DNA from: HGM04593 sp045660825
Lineage (GTDB): Bacteria; Bacteroidota; Bacteroidia; Bacteroidales; Bacteroidaceae
Length of the DNA stretch: 64,000 bases
NCBI GenBank assembly: GCA_045660825.1
Contig: JAZREN010000067.1
Location: 5,285 to 69,284, forward strand
Reading direction: 5' to 3'
The notes under the pieces: generated by a model
What the model saw: only the letters and a program-made list of their open reading frames with translations
Told to the model about the DNA's origin: nothing
Databases searched by the model: none
Program-made: the position numbers and the translations under genes
In this document: positions 26,695 through 33,600 of the stretch, in pieces
How positions within the stretch are numbered: the stretch's first letter is position 1
Layout of the letters: each line of letters starts with the position of its first letter

Positions 26695-27954
26695 ATGAAA
26701 TATACAGGTTTTCTCTGTGGCGCATTTTCCACAGATACCCCTATGGCTGCAGATGGCAGTTGGCGTAGCGTTGTAGTGAGCGACGAAGAGCGTGCTGTGA
26801 GCAGCAAATTCTATTATCCCGAATTTGTCGACTTCTGCTTTGGCGCAAACACCAATTCCATCCACAGGTTCGTGATGGATGTAAAACAGACCGTGCCTGT
26901 CACTGTGGGTTATGGCGAAACTTTGCGACAGGTCGATGTCTTTGTTCCTCAGATTGCTTTCTTTCAGGCTCCTTTTGGCCTGGCACTCTACGCCATCCGT
27001 GTCGACATGGATGCTTGCTCCAATGATATAACCGCTGCCATATCGCGTCTTCGCACGGTCGACGGCATGGCACAGAGCAATGCCGCCTTTGCAAAAACAG
27101 TGCTCGACCCCTTGATGCAACTCTACCGCAAGCATGCGAAAGGTGCTGCCGATGTCGTGGGCAAGGACGACACAGCATGCTATCACCGCCTTGTGGAGTA
27201 TGGCAACAAGTTGAAGACCTTCCAGATTGCAGTTGTCGACAGCAGTGAGTGGGATGGCGAAAAGAGTGATGAACTGCTCTATGAATTGGGTACATTAGCC
27301 CCAATAGGCTCATATAACCCCGAGGACGACTACTCATCATCAAAGGAGTACTTCGACAGTGTGATGAAAGATGGTAAGGTGTCGGTGTTCAACAACTGGA
27401 AGGCGCTTGGTCTCTTTGACAGTTTTACCATGTTCGGACACGGCATCTCTGAAAGGACAATAGACAACTGGATAGAGAACTACTTTGGCATGCTCTATGT
27501 GAGCGAACTCTTTATCAAATTCTATCTGTTCCGCCTGAACAACGACTTCCGTATCAACCACAAGAGTGCCGAGAAACTGCTCGAGCAGTTCGATGACTTT
27601 GAGTATGGCTGCTGGTTCGATAATGTCTCCTACAACTTCCTGCCGCGCATTGTGCATCACTCCATGGAAAAGGGGCTGGAGATTCTTTCGGAGAAGGAAC
27701 TTCTTTATCAGATGATGGCCCAGCAGAAGAATAACCGCGAGGAGCGCGACAACCAACGAATGAATAATCTGTTGTTCTACCTCACACTCTTCACTACATT
27801 CTCAATGGTGTGGGATGCAAGCTCGCTGTTCAACGAGATGTACCCCTATGACACCTATTTGGGTTCAAGTATTATGGGATTCCGTCTTGTCTCCTATGCT
27901 CTGATGCTCATTGTCCTTGTGCTCATTATGGTTGCACGCTTTAAACGGAAGTAA
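26695..27954 (+). CDS. Unknown protein with two C-terminal membrane helices
   Basis: Not recognised at family level. A soluble 340-residue part rich in long helices (EKLLEQFDDFEYGCWFDN, KELLYQMMAQQKNNREERD) ends in two hydrophobic segments (about 358-374 and 394-414) separated by a short loop, then a basic tail RFKRK. The plan resembles CorA-like channels, where a helical cytosolic part is followed by two helices, but the CorA GMN motif is absent. Such two-helix proteins serve as membrane-disrupting effectors in several defence systems. Divergent from the STAND gene. Effector role is inference. Confidence 0.78.
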   Translation: MKYTGFLCGAFSTDTPMAADGSWRSVVVSDEERAVSSKFYYPEFVDFCFGANTNSIHRFVMDVKQTVPVTVGYGETLRQVDVFVPQIAFFQAPFGLALYAIRVDMDACSNDITAAISRLRTVDGMAQSNAAFAKTVLDPLMQLYRKHAKGAADVVGKDDTACYHRLVEYGNKLKTFQIAVVDSSEWDGEKSDELLYELGTLAPIGSYNPEDDYSSSKEYFDSVMKDGKVSVFNNWKALGLFDSFTMFGHGISERTIDNWIENYFGMLYVSELFIKFYLFRLNNDFRINHKSAEKLLEQFDDFEYGCWFDNVSYNFLPRIVHHSMEKGLEILSEKELLYQMMAQQKNNREERDNQRMNNLLFYLTLFTTFSMVWDASSLFNEMYPYDTYLGSSIMGFRLVSYALMLIVLVLIMVARFKRK

Positions 27955-27967
27955 CATACAAATGATA

Positions 27968-28019
27968 AATAAAACAGTGCACTGCCGCAGCACAGGCTGC
28001 AACAGTGCACTGTTTTATT
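27968..28019. terminator. Bidirectional terminator
   Basis: 17-bp perfect arms (27968-27984 and 28003-28019) with inner pairing GCAG/CTGC. It separates the membrane-protein gene from the convergent MGMT-like gene, whose stop codon lies inside the right arm. Confidence 0.88.
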
Positions 28020-28323
28020 CTTTCCGCTCCTTTTCCAACAACTTGCGTTTGCGCTCAATCATCTCGCCCTCGCGCTCGCCAAAGTAACCGCCTATTGAGC
28101 CATTGGAGGCTATCACGCGGTGACACGGTATCTCGGGCGCAAACGGATTGCGTTTCAATGCCTGCCCCACAGCCTGTGCGCTGCGGCAGCCAATGCGCCG
28201 CGCCAGCTCGCCATATGTGATGGTGGCGCCTGCGGGAACATTCAGCAGTTCCATATACACCCGCCGTTGGAACGGAGTTATTTCGGTACATTCTTCCAGT
28301 CGTTTGCGTATATTCATGCTCAA
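28015..28323 (-). CDS. Minimal MGMT-family DNA-binding domain protein
   Basis: A 102-residue protein consisting only of the C-terminal winged-helix domain of O6-alkylguanine-DNA alkyltransferases. ATITYGELARRIG is the recognition region and IPCHRVI carries the methyl-accepting Cys, so it is not an ATL protein, in which Cys is replaced. GSIGGYFGE follows. The full-length enzyme has about 165 residues with an N-terminal domain lacking here. Active repair by such short forms is plausible but uncertain. The stop codon is within the shared terminator. Confidence 0.88.
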   Translation of the reverse strand: MSMNIRKRLEECTEITPFQRRVYMELLNVPAGATITYGELARRIGCRSAQAVGQALKRNPFAPEIPCHRVIASNGSIGGYFGEREGEMIERKRKLLEKERKE

Positions 28324-28609
28324 TCATTGTCGTTTGACCCCCTTTATGTCATCCCGACAGAGCATAGCGAAGTTATGCGACGAGGGATCTCTTTGTGGTA
28401 AGTTAATGCGAGAATGTAAAAATAGTGCAAATTGCGCAGTGTGTCAATTATAAACCTGTAAAAATATATCCCGCTGAAAGTTTTTTTAGAGGATATGTCA
28501 TCTTGAACGTAGTGAAAGATCTAAAACGCCCGTAAAGTGCGTATCTGTAAACTCAAAAGTTATTTTATTTTCAAAAAATGTTTAGCTTTGCACATATAAA
28601 AAATCAACT
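28324..28609. repeat. Intergenic repeats (GTCATnnnGAAC family)
   Basis: Two units of a dispersed repeat: 28497-28522 reads GTCATCTTGAACGTAGTGAA plus AGATCT; a diverged inverted-repeat form lies at 28349-28390 (GTCATCCCGA, then AGCGAAGTTATGCGACGA). Related copies are at 29274-29300, 34369-34394 and 37631-37657. A -7 box TAGCTTTG (28583-28590) for the next gene is also here. Confidence 0.65.
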
Positions 28610-29239
28610 ATGGCAACTCTTGAACGAGCAATAGAAATAGCGACCGAAGCGCACCGTGGGCAACTTGACAAAGCCGGCAACGAATATCTCGGCCACCCTT
28701 TGCGTGTTATGGCAATGGGGAAAACAACTGAAGAAAAGATTGTTGGTGTTCTGCACGATGTGGTAGAGGATAGCGCCTGGACATTCGAGCAACTTGAGGC
28801 CGAAGGCTTCTCGCACGAGGTTATCGCGGCGCTGCGCTGCGTTACCAAATTGTCCGAAACCGAGCCTTACGACAAATTCATAGCGCGCATAAAGCATAAC
28901 CCATTGGCGGTGGCAGTCAAACTAAACGATCTCACCGACAACATGGATATCCGCCGTTTGCCCTACCTCTCGGACAAGGATGTCAAACGTTTGAAGAAAT
29001 ACCTCAAGGCCTACAAACAACTCAATGGCACCCCAACATATTCAGTCTATGCCTGCCGTCAGGAATTTCCCAATGCTTATAACCCTTGGAGCGAGGAGGA
29101 TGACTGGGAATTGACACGAATGTGGTGCGAAGGCGCTAGCATTGAGGAACTTGCCGCGTACTTTAAGCGTAAACCCGGCGGCATCAAGTCACGCATAAAG
29201 AAACTCGAACTCGAGAAAACCTACGGCGCAAGAGAGTAG
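28610..29239 (+). CDS. Mesh1-like HD hydrolase with C-terminal HTH
   Basis: A 209-residue protein. Residues 1 to about 135 match the small alarmone hydrolase/RelA-SpoT HD domain: EAHRGQLDKAGNEYLGHPL, VLHDVVEDSAWTFEQLE, VTKLSETEPYDKFIARI and VAVKLNDLTDNMDI, with the metal ligands His, HD and the late Asp present. These enzymes remove pyrophosphate from (p)ppGpp or dephosphorylate NADPH. Residues about 160-203 are an added helix-turn-helix like region (WSEEDDWELTRMWCEG, SIEELAAYFKR, GGIKSRIKKLEL) of the kind seen in SANT/Myb-like counters. No synthetase domain is present. Single-gene unit. Confidence 0.88.
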   Translation: MATLERAIEIATEAHRGQLDKAGNEYLGHPLRVMAMGKTTEEKIVGVLHDVVEDSAWTFEQLEAEGFSHEVIAALRCVTKLSETEPYDKFIARIKHNPLAVAVKLNDLTDNMDIRRLPYLSDKDVKRLKKYLKAYKQLNGTPTYSVYACRQEFPNAYNPWSEEDDWELTRMWCEGASIEELAAYFKRKPGGIKSRIKKLELEKTYGARE

Positions 29240-29273
29240 GGTGACGATAAAAGTTGACTAAAACCGCGGACTT

Positions 29274-29300
29274 GTCATTCTGAACGTAGGTGAAGAATCT
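29274..29300 (+). repeat. GTCATTCTGAAC-type dispersed repeat
   Basis: Starts GTCATTCTGAACGTAGG and ends TGAAGAATCT. The same family occurs at 28497, 34369 and, in diverged form, 37631, always between genes. Confidence 0.65.
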
Positions 29301-29345
29301 TGAATTTTAAAGGTTTATTGTTCTACAACTATGTTGTTCCCAACA

Positions 29346-29388
29346 AAAAAATCTAACGCGGCAGAATTTCTGCCGCGTTAGATTTTTT
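29346..29388. terminator. Terminator of tRNA-Pro
   Basis: 21-bp perfect arms (29346-29366, 29368-29388) containing CTAACGCGGCAG, with A6 at one end and T6 at the other, directly 3' of the minus-strand tRNA. Confidence 0.9.
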
Positions 29389-29395
29389 AGCTATG

Positions 29396-29468
29396 TCGGA
29401 ATGAGGCGACTCGAACGCCCGACCCCTACGTCCCGAACGTAGTGCGCTACCAACTGCGCTACATTCCG
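29396..29468 (-). tRNA. tRNA-Pro (anticodon CGG)
   Basis: 73 nt on the minus strand. Acceptor arms CGGAATG and CATTCCG pair fully with discriminator A and the C1-G72 pair typical of bacterial tRNA-Pro. The D arm is GCGC/GCGC around AGTTGGTA. The anticodon stem CTACG/CGTAG encloses TTCGGGA, giving anticodon CGG, and the T loop is TTCGAGT. CCA is not encoded. Confidence 0.95.
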
Positions 29469-29483
29469 TCACTTTTGATGATG

Positions 29484-29491
29484 CAAATATA
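29484..29491 (-). promoter_or_regulatory. -7 element for tRNA-Pro
   Basis: Minus-strand TATATTTG, 15 bp before the mature 5' end. A -33 box is not clear. Confidence 0.5.
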
Positions 29492-29539
29492 GTACAATTA
29501 TACAGAAATGAAAAATTTTTGAAGTTTTTTATCAAAACA

Positions 29540-29571
29540 TTTGCACAAATCAAAAACTTGTCATACCTTTG
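29540..29571 (+). promoter_or_regulatory. Consensus promoter for tRNA-Phe
   Basis: TTTG (29540-29543), exactly 20 bp, TACCTTTG (29564-29571). It ends 16 bp before the mature tRNA-Phe. Confidence 0.85.
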
Positions 29572-29587
29572 CACTCGCAAACAAGAC

Positions 29588-29660
29588 GGTGCCATAGCTC
29601 AGTTGGTAGAGCAAAGGACTGAAAATCCTTGTGTCCCCGGTTCGATTCCTGGTGGCACCA
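29588..29660 (+). tRNA. tRNA-Phe (anticodon GAA)
   Basis: 73 nt. The acceptor GGTGCCA/TGGCACC pairs fully and the discriminator is A. The D arm is GCTC/GAGC. The anticodon stem AAGGA/TCCTT encloses CTGAAAA, giving GAA. The T arm is CCCGG/CCTGG (one G-T pair) with loop TTCGATT. CCA is not encoded. Confidence 0.96.
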
Positions 29661-29670
29661 CTTGAAAATT

Positions 29671-29702
29671 AGAGAGTTGCAGAAATGTGACTCTCTTTTT
29701 TT
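29671..29702 (+). terminator. Rho-independent terminator of tRNA-Phe
   Basis: AGAGAGT and ACTCTCT pair around a 12-base loop, followed by a T7 run. Confidence 0.85.
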
Positions 29703-29715
29703 GTTGTGTTTTATT

Positions 29716-29776
29716 TTATACCCGACAAGGTATAATTCCGTTGTTTGAGCCTTGTTTTATACCCTATGTGGTATAA
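29716..29776. promoter_or_regulatory. Two identical-arm palindromes (TTATACC-N6-GGTATAA)
   Basis: Copies at 29716-29735 and 29757-29776, centres 41 bp apart (about four helical turns). Both have perfect 7-bp arms with different spacers (CGACAA, CTATGT), the pattern of paired operators. They lie downstream of tRNA-Phe and of the fic stop codon, with no obvious start codon next to them. Confidence 0.6.
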
Positions 29777-29784
29777 TCATCGTC

Positions 29785-29844
29785 TATTCGCATCATATTT
29801 TGACGCGAATAGACGGCATAATCGCTTCATTTGGCGTGGAGTTG
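29785..29844. repeat. 60-bp direct repeat, copy A (flanks fic)
   Basis: An ungapped 60-base match, about four fifths identical, to 31021-31080. It starts TATTCGC and ends GAGTTG, and contains an internal inverted repeat CTATTCGC/GCGAATAG. It ends 17 bp after the fic stop codon. Confidence 0.8.
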
Positions 29845-29861
29845 TGTTTTAACAGGGCGTT

Positions 29862-30971
29862 TTATAAATCTGTTTTGAGAAGGTAGTTTGTGCTTCTGCC
29901 ACCTTCGCCTGCAACTTTCAGCACTCCCTTTTCTACCAGGTCTGTTATGTCTCGCAAGGCTGTCGCTTGTGATGTCTTGGCAATCTTTGCCCATTTAGAG
30001 GTCGTTAGTTTTCCCTCAAAGCCATCCCATAGCTTATTGACAACCTTAACCTGTCGTTCGTTCATTGCAACCTCGCGGTGCTGTTGCCAGAACGACGCTT
30101 TGGCAACCACCCGCTTCACGATTGCCTCTGAATGCATTATGGCGTTCCTGAGAGTCTGCAAAAACCACTCAAGCCACAAGGTTATATCCATGGTGCCAGT
30201 TGTGGTTTTCTCCAAAGCCTCGTAGTAACCTTTGCGCTCACGCAATATCTCGGCCGACATGCTGTAGAAACGATGCGGCATACCGTCGGCCTTTGCCAAT
30301 AGCATATCTGTTATTGTGCGGGTTATACGGCCATTACCATCGTCGAATGGGTGTATGGCAACAAACCAAAGGTGCGCTATTGCAGCTTTCAGTATCGGGT
30401 CTATCTCCTGTTTGTCATTTACCCATGCAATAAATTCGTCCATCATTGCCGGTACATCACCCGAGGTTGGGGCCTCATAATGTACCTTCTCTTTTCCCAT
30501 AGGCCCAGACACCACCTGCATGGGCTCTTTACCCACACGATATGCTGCGACGGTTATAGGGCGTATGCCACTGCGGCCTGTAGGGAACAGCGCGGCATGC
30601 CAATTGAAAAGACGCTCCGGTGTCAGTGGCTTGTCGCTATTCCGCACAGCATCGAGCATTACTTGTACTACACCCTCGGTGTAGTGGTCAGGCACGGGCA
30701 ACCCTTCGGTCTCTATTCCCAAATGCCTGGCAATTGACGAGCGTACCCTGTCGGCATTCAGCAACTCACCCTCTATCTCCGATGAACGCAACACGTCTTC
30801 CACCATTACATTCAGTGAGGTGGCATTCTGCACGTTGAACCCGGCACCTTCCATAAGCCCCATGACGCGGCCTTCGAGATTGCGCACCTCGGCAAGAAGA
30901 GTCATTAACCTCTCATTGTCCCATTTGAACTGTGCCCAATTAGGCTGCTGCCATATATAAATTGCCCTCAT
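29862..30971 (-). CDS. Fic family AMP-transferase with DUF4172 N-terminus
   Basis: A 369-residue Fic protein, typically transferring AMP from ATP to target proteins. Order: DUF4172-like start (YIWQQPNWAQFKWD); inhibitory helix SSEIEGELL (an S-x-x-x-E-G motif inside the chain, so class II); the Fic core with HPFDDGNGRITR starting at His207, all catalytic residues intact; and a C-terminal winged helix (TTSKWAKIAKTSQATALRD) that may bind DNA. It is flanked by 60-bp direct repeats and lies beside tRNA-Phe, which suggests a mobile or duplicated cassette. Target unknown. Confidence 0.95.
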   Translation of the reverse strand: MRAIYIWQQPNWAQFKWDNERLMTLLAEVRNLEGRVMGLMEGAGFNVQNATSLNVMVEDVLRSSEIEGELLNADRVRSSIARHLGIETEGLPVPDHYTEGVVQVMLDAVRNSDKPLTPERLFNWHAALFPTGRSGIRPITVAAYRVGKEPMQVVSGPMGKEKVHYEAPTSGDVPAMMDEFIAWVNDKQEIDPILKAAIAHLWFVAIHPFDDGNGRITRTITDMLLAKADGMPHRFYSMSAEILRERKGYYEALEKTTTGTMDITLWLEWFLQTLRNAIMHSEAIVKRVVAKASFWQQHREVAMNERQVKVVNKLWDGFEGKLTTSKWAKIAKTSQATALRDITDLVEKGVLKVAGEGGRSTNYLLKTDL

Positions 30972-30988
30972 AACTGCTCAATTTTGTG

Positions 30989-31018
30989 CAAAGATAACGC
31001 ATTGATGCGAAAAAACAA
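30989..31018 (-). promoter_or_regulatory. Promoter of fic
   Basis: Minus strand: TTG (31018-31016), 19 bp, TATCTTTG (30996-30989). Direct-repeat copy B with its palindrome lies immediately upstream of the -33 box, so it may be the operator. Confidence 0.75.
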
Positions 31019-31020
31019 CT

Positions 31021-31080
31021 TATTCGCGTCAAAATATGACGTGAATAGACGGCGTAATCACTTCATTTGGGGTGAAGTTG
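31021..31080. repeat. 60-bp direct repeat, copy B
   Basis: Partner of 29785-29844. Internal inverted repeat TATTCGCGTCA/TGACGTGAATA with one mismatch. Located just upstream of the fic promoter. Confidence 0.8.
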
Positions 31081-31157
31081 GGGTTTGGTAGTTTTTGAGT
31101 TATGTAAAAAATGAGAGATTATTTCACTTAACCTATCATAAAATAAAGAAAAAGTGC

Positions 31158-31165
31158 TATCTTTG
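31158..31165 (+). promoter_or_regulatory. -7 element for the HipB-like gene
   Basis: TATCTTTG 24 bp before the ATG at 31190. A few bases upstream, 31121-31144 (CACTTAACCTATCATAAAAT) nearly repeats at 32573-32592, placing similar sequence at both ends of the hipB-remnant segment. Confidence 0.6.
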
Positions 31166-31189
31166 CGTATTATATGATATGTTACGGTT

Positions 31190-31507
31190 ATGGCAAAGAG
31201 TACGATGGGGACAAAATTGCCTCGAAAATTGGAGCAGAAGATGCAAACTGTTGGCGAGCAGATAAAGCTTGCCCGCTTGCGTCGTAATTTGAGTGTTGCA
31301 CAGGTGGCTGAGCGTGCTACTTGTTCGCCACTTACGGTTTCACGTATCGAAAAAGGCGTACCAACTGTAGCTATTGGCATCTACTTGCGTGTGTTATACG
31401 CCCTGCAACTTGATGATGATATTCTATTTTTGGCAAAGGATGATGCACTCGGTAGGGTGTTGCAGGATATGAATCTGCCGCCTCGTAAACGAGCATCGAA
31501 GAAATAA
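31190..31507 (+). CDS. HipB-like XRE transcriptional regulator
   Basis: A 105-residue Cro/C1-type protein. The HTH lies at about residues 22-75: QIKLARLRRNLSVAQVAER, then TCSPLTVSRIEKGVPTVAIG and YLRVLYALQLDDDI. The order and the basic tail PPRKRASKK resemble HipB antitoxins. A hipA kinase gene normally follows but is missing; only decayed fragments and a small membrane protein come next. It may regulate fic or the paired palindromes nearby (inference). The ATG at 31190 is used; the codon at 31205 is an alternative. Confidence 0.88.
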   Translation: MAKSTMGTKLPRKLEQKMQTVGEQIKLARLRRNLSVAQVAERATCSPLTVSRIEKGVPTVAIGIYLRVLYALQLDDDILFLAKDDALGRVLQDMNLPPRKRASKK

Positions 31508-31517
31508 AAGACTTTGA

Positions 31518-31652
31518 ATAATCCGTAGTGCTCATGAAAGCACCAAGAAGGCACTAAGTTGGTACCAAGTTAGCACTATGTTAATTAAATATCTACATAT
31601 AGAGCCAAAATCTAGCATGAATTTTATTAAAAGAATATGCCAACATAATTAA
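31518..31652 (+). pseudogene. Decayed fragment with 11-bp tandem repeats
   Basis: An open fragment without a start codon, ending TAA at 31650-31652, reads SAHESTKKALSWYQVSTML. This Ser/Thr-Lys-Leu-Trp-Gln pattern is the repetitive linker found before the C-terminal domain of Fic and AlbA_2-type proteins. The DNA at 31540-31583 is four 11-bp units (GCACCAAGAAG, GCACTAAGTTG, GTACCAAGTTA, GCACTATGTTA). Interpreted as a gene remnant. Confidence 0.5.
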
Positions 31653-31665
31653 GTAATGAAATAAA

Positions 31666-32148
31666 ATGGATAGTGAAATTATTTTAGGAGGTATCAGCAT
31701 TTTTCTTACAGTTGTTATTGCTATACTTGGATGGATAATGCAAAGAAAGATTGAGCAAATAAAGATAATGGAGAATCAATTGTCTGATAAGAAATATAAT
31801 GCATACGCGGATCTAGTAGGAATATTTTTTAGTATACTCAAAAATGTAAAAAAAGAGAAAGATACAAATCAAAAAGTTCTGATGGACAAAATGCTTGAGT
31901 CTAAGAAAAATATTTTTATGTATGGCTCAGACAAAGTTGTTATGGCATTTAGTAAATGGTTGTGTTCTTCTACAACTGGAGAAAACAATGAACAACAAAT
32001 GAACAAATTCCTTGAACTTATGATTGAAATTCGTAAAGATATGTGTGGACGAAGTAGTAAGATTACAAAATATGATCTTTTATTAAATTTGATACAGAAT
32101 CCTAAAGAGGTAGACGATTATATTGATCAGATGAATAATAAACAATGA
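31666..32148 (+). CDS. Small AT-rich membrane protein
   Basis: 160 residues, not recognised. One N-terminal membrane helix (about 5-24, ILGGISIFLTVVIAILGWI) is followed by a charged helical cytosolic part with MQRKIEQIKIMENQLSDKKY and a long helical domain to the end. The base composition is clearly AT-richer than the flanking housekeeping genes. It sits between two gene remnants, so it belongs to a decaying island. Similar single-helix proteins occur near phage and defence loci, but no function can be given. Confidence 0.72.
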   Translation: MDSEIILGGISIFLTVVIAILGWIMQRKIEQIKIMENQLSDKKYNAYADLVGIFFSILKNVKKEKDTNQKVLMDKMLESKKNIFMYGSDKVVMAFSKWLCSSTTGENNEQQMNKFLELMIEIRKDMCGRSSKITKYDLLLNLIQNPKEVDDYIDQMNNKQ

Positions 32149-32175
32149 ATTAGTAAATTCAACAAATACCAACTT

Positions 32176-32510
32176 ATGATCAGAACCAACCGCATAGAAT
32201 ATAAAAGAGAATTAACTCCTGAACTTGATGTTGAGAAGGAGATTGTGCGATACATATGTTATATAAGCAGATGTTTATAATGATTTCTCAGATTGATAAA
32301 TAACCTATAAGTGCTCATGATACTGCTCATGATGTTGGAAGTGTATCTAAAGCTATTAGAACTCTTGTTATTTGCATTGAAGGTGAAATTGATAGAGACA
32401 CTTTGCAATCTTTAATTGGCATTAAACATCGAATATACTTCCGCAGTACATATATAAAGCCAGCACTTGAAGAAGGTTGTATAGAGTTTACTTTGCCAAA
32501 TGAAAAATAA
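32176..32510 (+). pseudogene. Remnant of AlbA_2-type ATP-binding protein gene
   Basis: The segment from ATG 32176 to TAA 32278-32280 encodes RTNRIEYKRELTPELDVEKE, the characteristic start of AlbA_2 (Schlafen-like) ATP-binding regulators. From 32304 to TAA 32508-32510, in another frame, it encodes GEIDRDTLQSLIGIKHRIYF and YIKPALEEGCIEFTLPN, the characteristic C-terminal winged helix of the same family. The roughly 300-residue middle is gone, so this is an internal deletion and not a working gene. Confidence 0.75.
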
Positions 32511-32596
32511 AGTAAGTTGCTACAGCAAAGGGTATTGCTTTGAAAAATAGTCTAATAAATAAGACGTAATTTTACTCAACCTATCATATAATATGT

Positions 32597-32670
32597 AAAA
32601 ACTGCATAGGCTGCGCTCGTTGCAAAATGCTCAAACAAGTTTGGCATTTCACTCGCTTGCACTATCTTTG
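32597..32670 (+). promoter_or_regulatory. menA promoter with upstream inverted repeat
   Basis: TTTG (32640-32643), 19 bp, TATCTTTG (32663-32670). Upstream 32612-32650 has TGCAAAATGC paired with GGCATTTCA around the -33 box, and the whole stretch (ATAGGCTGCGC ... CTCGCTTGCACTATC) resembles a promoter-linked repeat common in Bacteroidota. Confidence 0.75.
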
Positions 32671-32700
32671 TAATTTAGAAGAATAGCAAAACGATAATTT

Positions 32701-33600
32701 ATGGAAAACAAGAAAAAACACAGTTTCAAGGAGTGGGTGTTGGCTACGCGTCCTTGGTCTTTTCCGGCGTCGGCGATGCCGGTGTTGGTGACATTGGCCT
32801 ATCTTAACTGGTGTGACTATAAGGTTGATTGGATTGCGGGTGTATGGGCTCTGCTCAACATCGTTATTTTCCACGCTGCGGGCAATACCTGGAGCGATTA
32901 TTTCGATTACAAGCGTGGTGTTGACCGCGAGGATGCCATTGGTGGCATGTCTATCGTAAGCGGTCAGTTCCAGGCTTGTGAGATTAAGAGGCTTGCGTGG
33001 TGCTTGCTCTCTGTTGCAGTTGTGGCGGGCGTAGTGCTGATGTTGCACGTGGGCTTGCCGGTGCTTTACTTTGGCCTTGCGGGCTGTGCGCTCATCATGC
33101 TCTATCCTTGGCTCAAGTATCACGCTTTGGGCGATTTGGATATTTTCCTCACATACTCGGTGTTGCCAATTCTTGGTACATCGTTTGTGGCAACTGGCTA
33201 TCTGCACAAGGAGGTGCTGTGGCTGATGTTGCCTATCGGCCTCATTACGGTTGGTATTCTGCACGTGAACAATGCACGTGACATAGAGCAGGATACCCGT
33301 GCGGGAATAAAGACTTTTGCAATGCTCATTGGCAAGCGGGCGTCGGTTGTGTTCTACATTGCCGAGCTTGTGTTGCCTTTCGTTGCCATTCTTGTTGCTG
33401 CCATCTGTGGCGCCATGCCTTGGTGGGCTCTGGTTGTTGTGGTGGCTTTGAAGCCTGCCATTGACAACTGCCGTGCTATGGTGAAGCTGCCTGCAGAGGG
33501 CATGAAGGCGCTTGTGGGTGTTGATGAGAAGACAGCGCAGCTGCAGCTGATGTTCAGTCTTTTGTTGTCGATATCTCTCTTTGTGACTGCGGCTCTATGA
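32701..33600 (+). CDS. menA: 1,4-dihydroxy-2-naphthoate polyprenyltransferase
   Basis: A 299-residue UbiA-fold membrane enzyme that attaches the polyprenyl tail to DHNA in menaquinone synthesis. The N-terminus LATRPWSFPASAMPV is typical of MenA. The two Asp-rich diphosphate/Mg sites are NTWSDYFDYKRGVDRED and NNARDIEQDTRAG. About eight membrane helices. The next gene overlaps by 4 bases. Menaquinone fits an anaerobic respirer or fumarate reducer. Confidence 0.93.
   Translation: MENKKKHSFKEWVLATRPWSFPASAMPVLVTLAYLNWCDYKVDWIAGVWALLNIVIFHAAGNTWSDYFDYKRGVDREDAIGGMSIVSGQFQACEIKRLAWCLLSVAVVAGVVLMLHVGLPVLYFGLAGCALIMLYPWLKYHALGDLDIFLTYSVLPILGTSFVATGYLHKEVLWLMLPIGLITVGILHVNNARDIEQDTRAGIKTFAMLIGKRASVVFYIAELVLPFVAILVAAICGAMPWWALVVVVALKPAIDNCRAMVKLPAEGMKALVGVDEKTAQLQLMFSLLLSISLFVTAAL

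Noticed and set aside
31190..32148. Complete hipBA toxin-antitoxin pair
   Set aside because: Only the HipB-like gene is present; the next intact gene is a membrane protein without kinase motifs.
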